From contig NOWV01000174.1 of the NCBI GenBank assembly GCA_003344405.1, forward strand, positions 1-64,000: a DNA stretch of 64,000 bases, written 5' to 3'. Under the pieces are notes generated by a model. That model was not told the origin of the DNA. It searched no databases and saw only the letters and a program-made list of their open reading frames with translations. Made by a program: the position numbers and the translations under genes. Below, one piece after another: positions 34,826-47,000 of this stretch (the stretch's first letter is position 1; the number at the start of each line of letters is the position of its first letter). Source of the stretch: Trichoplax sp. H2 (Eukaryota; Placozoa; Uniplacotomia; Trichoplacea).

Positions 34826-35215
34826 TCTGATCTCTATCTATTACACATAATAGTAGATAAAGTAATATAGTAAAACTCATATTATATCTAAGTTTTTGAT
34901 AACATTATCCCACTATGGTGTTCAAGCTCTACTACAAGAACAAACCATATTTAGCCAATATCTATATCTTAACAATCTATTTAATACGTTATTAGACTGA
35001 TTTTGTAAAACTATCTGATCTCTATGTCTATTTTTAACAATAATATTTTATGCCCATAATGGAAGAGAAAAGTGTCGTACCAAAATTCATATTGCCTGTA
35101 AATTTAGCAGTTTTGAAGTTTGGTAAAATTATTCCACCATGACATTCAAGCCTTACTGCCGAGATAAACCATATCTAGACAATATCTGTATCGCAACAAT
35201 ATTTTTCGAATTTTT
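34826..35215. repeat. Old two-copy tandem duplication, unit about 185-200 bases
   Basis: Both copies begin with CTGATCTCTAT, contain AAAACTCATATT or AAATTCATATT, then CCACTATGGTGTTCAAGC or CCACCATGACATTCAAGC, and end in AACCATAT(T/C)TAG.CAATATCT.TATC..AACAAT. Copy 1 is about 34826-34985 and copy 2 about 35011-35215, with indels between them. Confidence 0.7.
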
Positions 35216-37941
35216 TTAAATTAAAAGTACCTTCAAGTACGCGTAGTAATATACCGTAATATACAGATACTGAAATTTATATTATACTTAGTAAACAAGT
35301 AACCGATGTATTGGATGGTTGGTTATAATAACATATCTACGCAAACTATTGTGAAAAGGATCAAGCTACTTTACATTAATATTTTTAATGACTACTAGAT
35401 AGCCAACATACTTAAAAATTCAACTGCTAGCTCTGCCTACATGTATGAATGCAGAGGAATGAAGGATCAATAGGCTACGAAAATAATGTTAAACCTCCAA
35501 AATTTCATTGTAAACAACTTGTGCAGCGGCTGCATGAACTGGAAGTCATAAAATTGATTTTATTGTACTTTTATGGTAGATTTTTTCCGTGATTGATATT
35601 ATTTAATGTGGTAGAGAAAAGTTAAGATCCACTAAGCCTAATTATTCTATCACAGGTGTTCATCGATTTCCATCTTTTAAAGTATTCTCTTACAAAAAAA
35701 TTTTATATTGTAATTTGGTAAGAACATTGAATTCAGTAATTAGTGACCTTAGCAGAAGCAACAAGACTAAATTGCAAAAGTGAGATCTCATCCTGCAAAA
35801 CTTACTGTTTATAATCGTTTAATTAAGAGAATACAATGTGGCCGAAATTTTAAGACATATTTGATGATTTTATTATGTAACTAAAATGTCACAGAACGGC
35901 TTTTAACCATATGAACTGCGGTGAGCAAGCAAAATAGGAGACATGAAATCCATGAGGTCTTTTTTGGCGATTTTAACCGTACGAGTAGCAATATGATAGT
36001 ATTTTTATTTTCCTATGCTATCAAAAGATACAAGCAGTGATAAACTGTAACTCACGTAGATTTAATGGCTGCCCCCGAACTAGCACTGTCTATCTAAATG
36101 CGTTAACGGCAATACTTAGAAATTGGGCATTAACTTTTTCACGAAATTATTTATATTTTATTGACTTATCAAATACTAAACTACTAAAATATTGCGTCAA
36201 TATTAATTCTGTCGACCCAAAATTCGACGGATCTTGGCATTGGCTGCAAGCAGCTTATTATTTAATTTCATTTCATTAACTCCCTAGTAAGTATAAATAG
36301 TTAATATAGCTTCCATTCCGTCTGATATTTATACTTTATTGTGACATTCATCACTCCTGTATTCTAAATTTCATTATTTACGTCATTGACAAAGATATGG
36401 TTTGCTGACGGACATCTACTGGAATTAAGTGGCACACGAACAGAAAAATTTTAATTTGATGGTGAATTTAATCAATGCGTTGTGCGTTACTCCTTTTGCT
36501 ACTGTGATATGAAGTCTTTATTTAACAAAAATTATCCAATCATAAAAGACGTTAATAGCTGAGATAGGTTGATAATTAGTTGTAATTTTTCCTGACTACA
36601 TGTTCTGTATCATTCTCGCAGATATTTATAGGATAATATCTATAAATAAAATATATATCGACCAACAACAATATTTTCATAATTATTGCAGAGGATGGAA
36701 TCGCCGCAATTTGATTGCAAGTAAAATATCGAAAGTAGTCCAAGGTTTCTGTTAGAAATTGTTTTGATAATTGATTTCAACTATCAATAACGAAATAACA
36801 TCTTCGCAACGTCAGCTAGTAAAGTATACTATAGCTTTTATCGGGTGTATATTGTTAGTAGAAGCTAGCTATAGGAGATTCACTTTCTTGCCTGGTGAAG
36901 GTAACGAAAATTAACGAATTGCCTGTACCCTGCAGAATATCTTTTGATATTACTTACGAGTAATAATATCCCATAATAATGCTGATAATATCATCGATCG
37001 ATGATTACTTCTTCTGTTAGATTGCAAATCATGAAGACTTTGGCGCGAGTTGGCAGAGTAAATCATTCGAATTTTAGTGAAATCTCTTCAAGTACTATAA
37101 GTAATGTAAATTAATTGTGTTAAAACAGAAACTAGAGTCATAGTAATATGCTTAGGTCAGGCACTTATTGAACGTTATACGGTATACTGTTGTTGATAAA
37201 CTAACAGATAATTCTTCTTATTGGCATAGCTATTTTTGCAAATTCGAACTGAATAAAACATGCGCACTCAGACACTCAATGCCATTGATTAAACACCATT
37301 TAGTGCTTGATAGAAGGCTTAAGTATCCTGCTTTCAAGGGATAAATAGACCAGATGGTCCTAAAAGATATATCGAGTATAGTTGTACAAACTAGTAAGAA
37401 AGTACATACGCTTACATAATCGTGCCTCAATCACTTGTTCTTTTAAATGTTTTTTCCTCAAGTTAGCTCAGACCTTTGGTCCCATCAATTTGAATTTTAA
37501 AGAAATCGTTGTATATCTATCGCACTGAATCAGGAAGTAGAATGGTAACCAGTCTACATTAATAAATAAATGAAACAACCATGAATCGTCTTATCAAGCC
37601 TTTTAACTGTCAATATTAATTGCAAATAGTTATTGTAGTCGAACACCTTTATGAAAACACTAACGTAAGAGCTTATTCATGCAATTCTAGTATACTTTCA
37701 TGGACCAAGAGTATAAGCAACTGCTGTTTCTATCGATAGTAATTCCATTTTTCTTTATGTTAGCTTATAGAATTACTGTTTGCTTGCTAATATTATATAT
37801 GAAAGTACGCATTACTTAATGTGAGAGCAATATAAAGGAAGACAACTTTAACAGATCTTGAACACAATAAGTACTATTTTGAACTACTGTAATTTTCAGG
37901 GAAACGTGTATCATTTCCTAGCCCTAAGCAATTAAAGATTC

Positions 37942-37974
37942 AACTTGTAAGCTTCCTTCGTAAGCTTACAAGTT
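37942..37974. repeat. Perfect 13-base inverted repeat with 7-base loop
   Basis: Left arm AACTTGTAAGCTT (37942-37954), loop CCTTCGT, right arm AAGCTTACAAGTT (37962-37974). It lies in non-coding DNA with no gene nearby to which it could serve as a terminator. It may be a remnant of a small element or a chance hairpin. Confidence 0.8.
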
Positions 37975-40900
37975 TACAGTAATAAAGTTTTAAAAATACC
38001 CAAATTTTCCATACCAACCAATACAGCGAATGATGCCGCCTCAATCAATCAAACTATCAAAAACTAGAATTAAATATAAAATTCACAGAATCGGAATATT
38101 ATGCCTTCTCCAGTACTTCTTTATAGCTTACCTCACTTCTCCAATAATTTGCTAAACTATCGAACTACACCACTTTATATAAGCTTTTCAGAGCCTATGT
38201 GGAGTCATTAACTACAGAATTATAATTTCAAGCTGCTCTAAAAAATCCAAGTTATATTATTGGCAATTTATCATACGAAATCGGATAAATTTTGCTCTAT
38301 AATTCCTATGATTTCTATTAATTAACTTTAAGTTACTTTAATCTGGTACTAATTTCAAAACTAATAAATTTTTTCAGTACTCCTATCATAAAAAGCATTC
38401 AAATTATGGAGAATTCTCAAAATCAGCCTTCATGGGATAGGAGTATAAGTAATGTAGATATGGCGTACTGCATTTATCTCGCAAATCTTTATCTTTTAAG
38501 GGTACGAATAACTTACCTATTCAGCATCCGCCCTAGCCACTAAATTATTCTCGATGATATTTTTAAACGAAGTATATTAGTTAGTATCCGTTGATTCCAA
38601 TACTAAGAGCTCATCTACTAGATTCGATTTCCTTAAAGAGCCATAGAAAGGTTTTATCAACTGTCATTCTTATCTCGTTAATTACTACAACTTCCTGCTG
38701 ACGCTTATAAATATAACTTACTTCCAGTTATTTATTGGCGAAGCTAATGCTAAACAAGGCATAACAGTGACCCATTTCCAAGAAATTATTATTTCAAATG
38801 AACACATTGGCAAGTCAACAGCTACTTTACTTTAATTCATTTTCGTTGATTCTTATATCATGACGTTCAGGAATCGATCATTGTCACCTCTTTGACTATT
38901 TAAAGTTATTGTTACTTATGTTGTTTTAGCACCTAACAATAATTTACACAGATAGTCAGCAGCCTTAAATCTCTTAACGTACATTTATTCTTCGAATATT
39001 ATAAGTTAGCTATAAATTATCCGTCACTTTCGCTTATATGAATAAACTTTCTCTTAGCTGTTGTCATAGTAGAATTCGGACCACCTATTCCAACTCAGGG
39101 CTGTTTTATAATTTTACATTGATTTTAAGTTTCCAATTAGCATAATAGCATTGATATAAAGCTTGGGACTAACCATAATTCTAGGAATAATTATTGGCTT
39201 ATGGTTACAAAAATTAGGTTAATAATATTTTCATGTTATAAGTAAAATAATTTAATATGAATACTCAGTGTTTTGTTACAATGTTATTGAGTGCACACCA
39301 CAACAGTGACTCAGGACAATACTGAATATCATTTCTATTTCTAAGCTTACTTTGAATGAGCCACACTTATCCAAAATGAATATCACTATTTCTTAATAAT
39401 TTATAAAAATAGTTTTACAAAGATATTTATACTCTTTCAAACATAGTCTCTTTGGTTAAATCAGATAATTTACTGATAAACATGGCAATTTTTTTATCTT
39501 TGGATGGTTTTAAACACCGAGTTGTTGTCAAATGAAATTATAAAAGTTTAAAAAATAACATCTAGGTCATATTAAGAATCTACTGCCCAAACTTTCCTGT
39601 GACAAGGGCTATATCCTATTCAAAACAGTTTAATACTTGATATAGAGCGACCGGTGTTATATTCCATAGTAAGTGAAAAATCAGATATAATAGCAGGATT
39701 AAAATCAAAATAAACTACCTATGCAATATAATTAATATAATGTTGCATTCAATCAAAACTGAAGACATTTTCTAGCTTATAATAGCGGTGGATCAGCCAA
39801 AAGGATAAAGACTAACACCGTTATAAAATATTAGAACAATGCAGTAAGCCCTATAATAAACTGCCCTTTCGCTATTTTGATAGTTAAAATTTTTATAGGA
39901 AACTGTATAATTAGTTTAAAAAATGACTGCATCTCCACAAAAAAATTGGAGCAACAAGCACTATAATGAACTGCTCTATATGTTTAAAACTGTTAATCTT
40001 GTAAGAATTGACAACCGTTAAAGTTTTCCCTCTCTGCCAAGTTCCTTTACTTTTAAAGAGTTATAGATAGATAAGCATCGAACTTTTCTAGTATTGGTCT
40101 AGAACTGATAAATTTCATTGATAATAGTATACTGTAAGCTTACATCCAATATAGATTAGTTGGGAAGCGTTTGCCAAAAACTAATATATCTATCTATGCT
40201 CATGTAATCGCTCGCTATTATTTGAAAACTTTATTCAGTGCAATAATATTTATTGAGATTACAATCATCTATAATGCGCCTATAAATTATAACGGACATC
40301 CATACAGTGATTAAATATTGAATAATTTGATGTACAATCCTTGAATTATTTAATATCGAGAGATAGCTATATGATTTTAAAATAAAATAATTGTTCTACC
40401 AGTGCAGATTGCTGCTTGGTAATATCTCAGGAAATTGTTTAAAACAATGCATTAATAATATAGAACTTCAGTTCCTATAGCATATACGAGTACTGTAACT
40501 AATGTCTTACTATCATGAAGGTACCCTTTATATTCCAAGTTTATTTTTAAAAGATTTTGCTATTCATTTGTTAACTGCAGGTAAGAATGAACAAATACTT
40601 TGATACTAAAAAATTAAATTCCGATAATATCTTATATTAACTCTTGGAAAATAATTTTAATATTAATATGACTGTATTATTCGTTGTCTAGATCCTAATA
40701 TCATAATTTATTTTTGTGTCATAATCATAAAGTTGAGTAAGAATAAATGCCTAGATAGATACAAAAACCGAGCTATAACTAATTTCATATGATCTACAAT
40801 TAGATCTTTAGTACCTTTACCTTAGCATAGAATGACCTATAAAAAATTGCGCGACATCTTTAAGATTTTGCTGTACGTTAGTGGTTAGATATTTTATTAC

Positions 40901-43900
40901 TCGATTGTCGACGATAGCAGATCCCTATGTAGCATCGAATAATGCATAGAATTCTCCACTTTATAAGGATTAAATGCGACATATTAGCTACTATTAAATA
41001 ATGTTATTTTATCTTATTCTCAATTTCTTTATTTGCCTAACTGCCATTAATTAATCAATTCATTAAAACGGGCAGTAATCTGATCTGTATTTAATTTTCG
41101 ATCCAATTTCCGACTACGTTAGTGCAAATGATAACCGTTAACCACTATTTAATAATATTATTTTAGTGTCACTACCAATACCATGACTAGATAGAAGGAA
41201 ACAGATTTCTATCCCCGGTAGTCTGTAATTATTGTACCGTACTACCTGTATTTATTCTGATAAAAGGAGCAACTGTATTAAATACGTTAAGTAAGTTGAT
41301 GCAATTTATTGTCATAGTAATCAACATTACGTTTTTTCATTGATTTTGCAGATTATTTTATTGTCTTTAAACAAGCTTCAACTGCAGAAAGTAAGTTAAT
41401 TTTCATCTAATTTTCTAACTGTAGCGGTTTGACCGCTATAGATATTAACAATCAATACTCTAATAAGTAATGTTGCATTCTAACATTACTTTCAGATATC
41501 CGCTTCAGTGACATTAAGTAACCACTGAATTAAGTGTAGAAAAGTAAATTGGTCTAATTTTCGATCAAACTTTTGATGGTCGTAATCGATGCCACATATT
41601 AACTTACATCAATAATATTCAAAGCTATCCTGAATTCAATCCTTTTCTTTACTATCATAAAGTTAAAAGGTCTAAAGGAAATAAATCAACTTGAAATTTT
41701 TTGCTTGTGAGATCTAGCGACAATTGAAAGCTATTAAAATAATCTAAATTTAAAACATTTTCCTATCATGATTTACTTGTATATCAATTATATAATCATT
41801 CCTACCGATAATAACAAAAGATAGCAATTTATGTGTGCATATTGTTATGTATCGACGTCAAAACATTGCATAATAGTCACTTTATACGAAACATCCTTAT
41901 TCATGATCAATTTATCAATACTAAATTGCTTTTAGGCTAAAACGTATTGAACTTCTTTAACATATTTAAACCTATTTTATTTATGATTACATTTATCAAT
42001 ATTATTATGATCAATACTGTCAATCACAGTGTAGACATGGAATTAAAATTTCTATACAATTGTATTATTTAAATAAAATAGTAAACTGTCAATTTTTTTA
42101 TTGCATCCTTTACAGTAACTGAATCCATTATCAACAACATAACTTTCTATTTACATTATTCAAGCCCCCAAATATGCAATCATATATCAAAATTTTCAAA
42201 ATATCCTCATCACCAATACTTTAAAAACTACATTGTAAGAACATCAATAGTCTTTTTAAAGAGGAGCAGCAAGCAGGAGAATAAGGTATAGACATCTACT
42301 TTAAAATTTCTTAAACTGACTTTAAATCAATCCATCCTTTTTATCTTTAAAAGTTAAAAAAGTTTAAACGCACATATATTCTGATACCATTCACGATCTG
42401 AAATGTATATATTTTAATTCTTCATTCTTATAAGTGATGAATTTTCAGTGGATTAAAAAGAGTGTTATCCAACTAATCTAAAACTACCATGCCTATTAAT
42501 CAGTTTTGATATTTCATTACAATTCCATGCCGTAGCAGGTCTGATCTATAATCTTAGATATGAATTGCAGTAACTTTCATGGCTTCTTAATAAAAATTCG
42601 ATGTATTAAAGTTTTACTTAAAATGGAAATAGACCAACTAAGATAACTTTCGCTTAATCCTATTATTCGTTCAGCTGCAACATAATTTTTTTAATACAGT
42701 TGTAACTAAAGATAACAACATGCTAAAATTCTTTTCAATTTACTCTGTGATGATTTATAAACACCTAACGCCTGTTTTAAAGAGACGTGAAAAACTGTCC
42801 CACTATATTGAAGGTATTGTTTCCAAAGCACACCCAAAAAACTCTCAGTAACGTTTTAGAAACAGTTATCAGGGTTTAGGTCAAACTTAACCCGTCATTA
42901 CAGTCACCTTTAGTTTCAAATTTCTAGCAAAAGCAGAGATAAATGCTTAGTTAATCAGTCTTCGATTTTTGCTACAACCTACATTTAACAATATTTTTCA
43001 ACAAGACATCAGACGCAAAAATAGTTTTACTTTAAACAGAAATCACCTGAACTGTTATTTACTATCATCATTTTTTCGTTCATCTCAATAATCAAAAAAT
43101 CAATACTGATTACAGTAAATAGTTATACTGCCTCGATCGGAAAATTCAATGTATTGAAATTCCTGTCACCTTATTACGTCGTAATTTATAAAATGATTGC
43201 CTGCTCATCAGCTGAGACATAGGAAGGCTCTGCTAAGATTTCTAATGAAATAAATTTACAGAACCAGTTTCAAAATATCATGCAAAGATATTACAGATTC
43301 TATCTACATGCCTTAAAGATAATTTCATCGCCTCATATTTCTTACAATCAGACTTATTATAATTACACCGAAAAGACTTATTTTAGCACTAGGTTACCTT
43401 AGACAAATATTTGAAAAACATTATCCGGCTATCAAAGTCTCTTACTGATTAGAGTAACATATATTTAGATATTGATAGTTAAACCGATCATATAGAGAGT
43501 TAACACATATAATGCAATAATCATCATTTAATATTTACATTAACTGTCGATACTAAGTGTTTGCCTGGATGATTTAAAATAGTTATTAATCAATTGATAC
43601 GAACTCATAAGCCTAACAAAAACCATTTTAAAAGCCCGTATAGCAACAATTTTGCCCATTTAAATTGTAACTGTTACGCTTTCTAACGAATGTGTCTTAA
43701 CTCCATTAAATCCTTTATGGAATATTATGTATGTTATATGATACGGGCATAAAATTTATTGTAGCAAAACTAATGTGCCAAAGCTGAAACTGATCCTTTC
43801 TCAAATTGATAGATGGTTATTATAGTAGCTATAAGTAAAGTATTTGGAGTGTAGCTCATATTATAAAATCATTTCTTAATAAATAAGATAGAAATGGATT

Positions 43901-44003
43901 AAATCATTACAGTATTCATTAACTCACGAAAGTGTAAAATGAAGTTTTTTTGTATATTAATTGAATTTATAGATACTCATTCTTGATTGGTCAAATCTTT
44001 AAA

Positions 44004-47000
44004 ATGAAAATGACAAGAAATTTAAGTAATTTCAATATTTTAGCTACTTTTTGGATTAAAAAATTATTGCTACTGTACTTAATCAACCAAATAGTCGTAG
44101 TCAATGGTAATAAACTGTGCCGAAAGTGTTGGTGTACGAATAATGCAGAGATTCATTGTCAAAATGTCCCTTTACCGTGGATTGCTCAAGCATCAAGTCA
44201 AGAGACAAAATCGCTGTAAGTTTATACTGATTCAACGTAGCGTCGCTAACCTCATCATCAACAGACAGTATCATCATTTATTTAGATGAATTTAGATGAT
44301 AAGTTCCTTCATTTCATTTGGAGTTCTGCACGAGATTATTATTATTAACGGATGATCTGCTTTATAACGCAAGTTTTTTGATTAATAATTTGTAGTATGC
44401 TTTCATCACGACTTGATTAATAATAATTTTATCTCACTTGATATGAACTGGCAGTCGTAACAGTAAATATATTGTGTGCAGAATTGTCACGAATATATGA
44501 TGCAAATTTTTATTTACTGCAATTGCTGCAGTCACATAATTATATTGCCTAAGGCTAACAATTAAGCTTCAATAATAGACTATGCAACTGTGTTACTCGA
44601 TACGTTTAAATAATTGATCAAGCAAGCTTTATTATCGTTTTGAATAGCAGTTATAAGAATATCTTTAAATTATAGATGTTTAAATCAATAATTTACGTAA
44701 TTGATGAAGTGTGATATTAGGTTGGCATTTTATTACCTTATAATTCTGTCATTGTTAGATTGTTATGACTAAGAAACAAGCATAAGCAGGTACTTACAGT
44801 TTTATTCAAGCAGTATTCAGAGCCTAAAATTCTATCAATTTGCCCGTAAGAATAGCATTAAAATAAGTTAGTTTTCCTTGCTGAGGTTCCCTAGAGTTAG
44901 TCGGAGATCAAATAGAATAGATAGAAGAGTTTAAGATCGATTGCGAAAGTTGCTTTGTGACAATGTACAACTATAGCAATATGACGACGAAGCATCTGAA
45001 TCATTCTTTGCTTATCATCGAAGTTAAATGCATCGAAACATCGTTTATCCTGAGGCTTTTTGTCCTATTTAATCGCAATAACTGAAGTAAATATTATACA
45101 ATAGTGTATCATACAAGTAGCACAAAGCACCAGAAAATTGGTCGTACTTATGTATCACCCAAATATACTAGTAATGTCTAAAAACATGAGACATTGAATT
45201 TTTATTCGTAATTCTATTATTTGAAACAGTTTCAATATTTTTTAGAAAATTTTATGTTACGTTTTATGTAATCTAGCACTACATAGCGTAAAGTTGACAT
45301 AAATTTATAATAATACTGTGTGACTCTGTGTATTTAAGCAGCATTAATTTTTCGCAAATTTAGGAAATAAGCGAGCAATAATTTATTCTCTTGTTTTGTA
45401 CAATTGCCCACGGTTACAATGTTATTCGTAAACATCCACAAAATTAACAATCGTGCTAATAAATTTCTTGGACTGAATCAGTTGGTAATGAGTAAGCGAA
45501 TCACTTTTGCAATTAGAATTTTTTGAAAGTAAAATTTTAGTTTGTTTTAGTGACATTTAGATCCGAAGCTTAATTCATGAATATTTTAGAGTAGGACTTA
45601 GAAAATAAGCCAATAAAGTCTTTGTTTATATTATCCTTAAACGTTTTTTATTATTTTTAATCTATAAAATTGTCATGATAGCGATATAAGTAACTTAGAT
45701 TCATGAATGTATAATTAAGTAATATTTGAGTAGCTCTTTCTTGTCTTAACTGCTTAATGAGATCAACTAATTAATGCAGAATGTGTCGAAATCAACATTT
45801 ATGCGCTAAATAATCTTATATTTATACTGTCTCTGAACAGCCTTCAAGTATTGAAACCTTGAACAGAAAGAATTATCCTAAAGATACACAAATCACAAAT
45901 CGATTCCCTATTAATTATTAATTATTTCAATTTTATTGCCATTGCATATCTATAATTTAAATACAGTACACTTCATTCAATTTAAATAAAATAATGTTGG
46001 AATATTTTACTAAAGACGTATATTTTTCATGAGTAATTTCAAATTCTTTACATAGAAGCCTACACATTAATAATGAACCGAGTACTTCAGACGTCAGTTA
46101 TAAGTGTTGTTGCATTTTGACGTAAACTCTTGATATGTTTTTCATTCGAATAATTAATTCAATATATGTAAAGGAGGCAGACAGAAATATTTGAAAAAAT
46201 TTATACTCTACCATTACACTGTAATACATTACTTATTTACTAGAGTCATTTTCTTATATGTTTTCAGCACACTGATTATCGTCTTGTTAATTGCTTAGCT
46301 TTTTATAAAATAAATAATTAAAATATTTCCTTTACGCTGTTCTTTCGTCATTTTTTAATAAGCAGAATAGTTATGAACACTTATGCTCAATCTAATTATT
46401 ATTCTGGAATCGATACCTTGCCTAAATATTCCTTTCAAAATTTTACCAATCTTCAGATGTTGTAAGTTACAGAAAAAATGTACTAATTAAGTTACTAAGG
46501 TTATATCGATTTCAAAACTGTAGTAATAATAGAATGGAGAGTGGTATTTAATTATTTTGTTGACTTTTCATGTTCTCTTGATAGCAATATTAAAGTATCT
46601 GCTGTAGGCCATAACCAACTATGCACTCTTTGCAAATGATCGCTTATAGGCAAATTATTTCTGATTCCATGCAAGTTATTAATAGTAAAGCTTTTTATCG
46701 TTTGTCTCAATTACAAGAAATGTAAGTTTGATATTCAACAACAGCTATTAAGTTTTACTTTCACAAACTAAGTTAGAGGGTATAATAGTAGTACGTAATA
46801 TACCCCAGATATCGAAATGCTACAAGCAAAGGTAGAGTAAACTAGTGAATTTTATATATCATTAGTAATGGATATGTTCCGTTCCGTAAAGATTGCTTTT
46901 TCACGAAGTTTCAATTTGGTATTATAACTCACTTGAACTATTTATTGAGTATAATATCGCAAATTAAGTAGCTTTGATAATTATTCAACGCACAAGCTAA

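Larger units (their letters stand above)
32047..44003. other. Twelve-kilobase non-coding stretch with diverged tandem repeats
   Basis: No frame longer than about 80 codons and none with recognisable similarity on either strand. Contains two local tandem duplications (33192-33453 and 34826-35215) and a short perfect hairpin (37942-37974). Could hold distal regulatory DNA or small exons that cannot be recognised by eye. Confidence 0.5.

Noticed and set aside
36037-36279. 80-codon plus-strand frame in the gene-free interval
   Set aside because: Begins at a non-ATG codon, has no domain, and no neighbouring exons support it.
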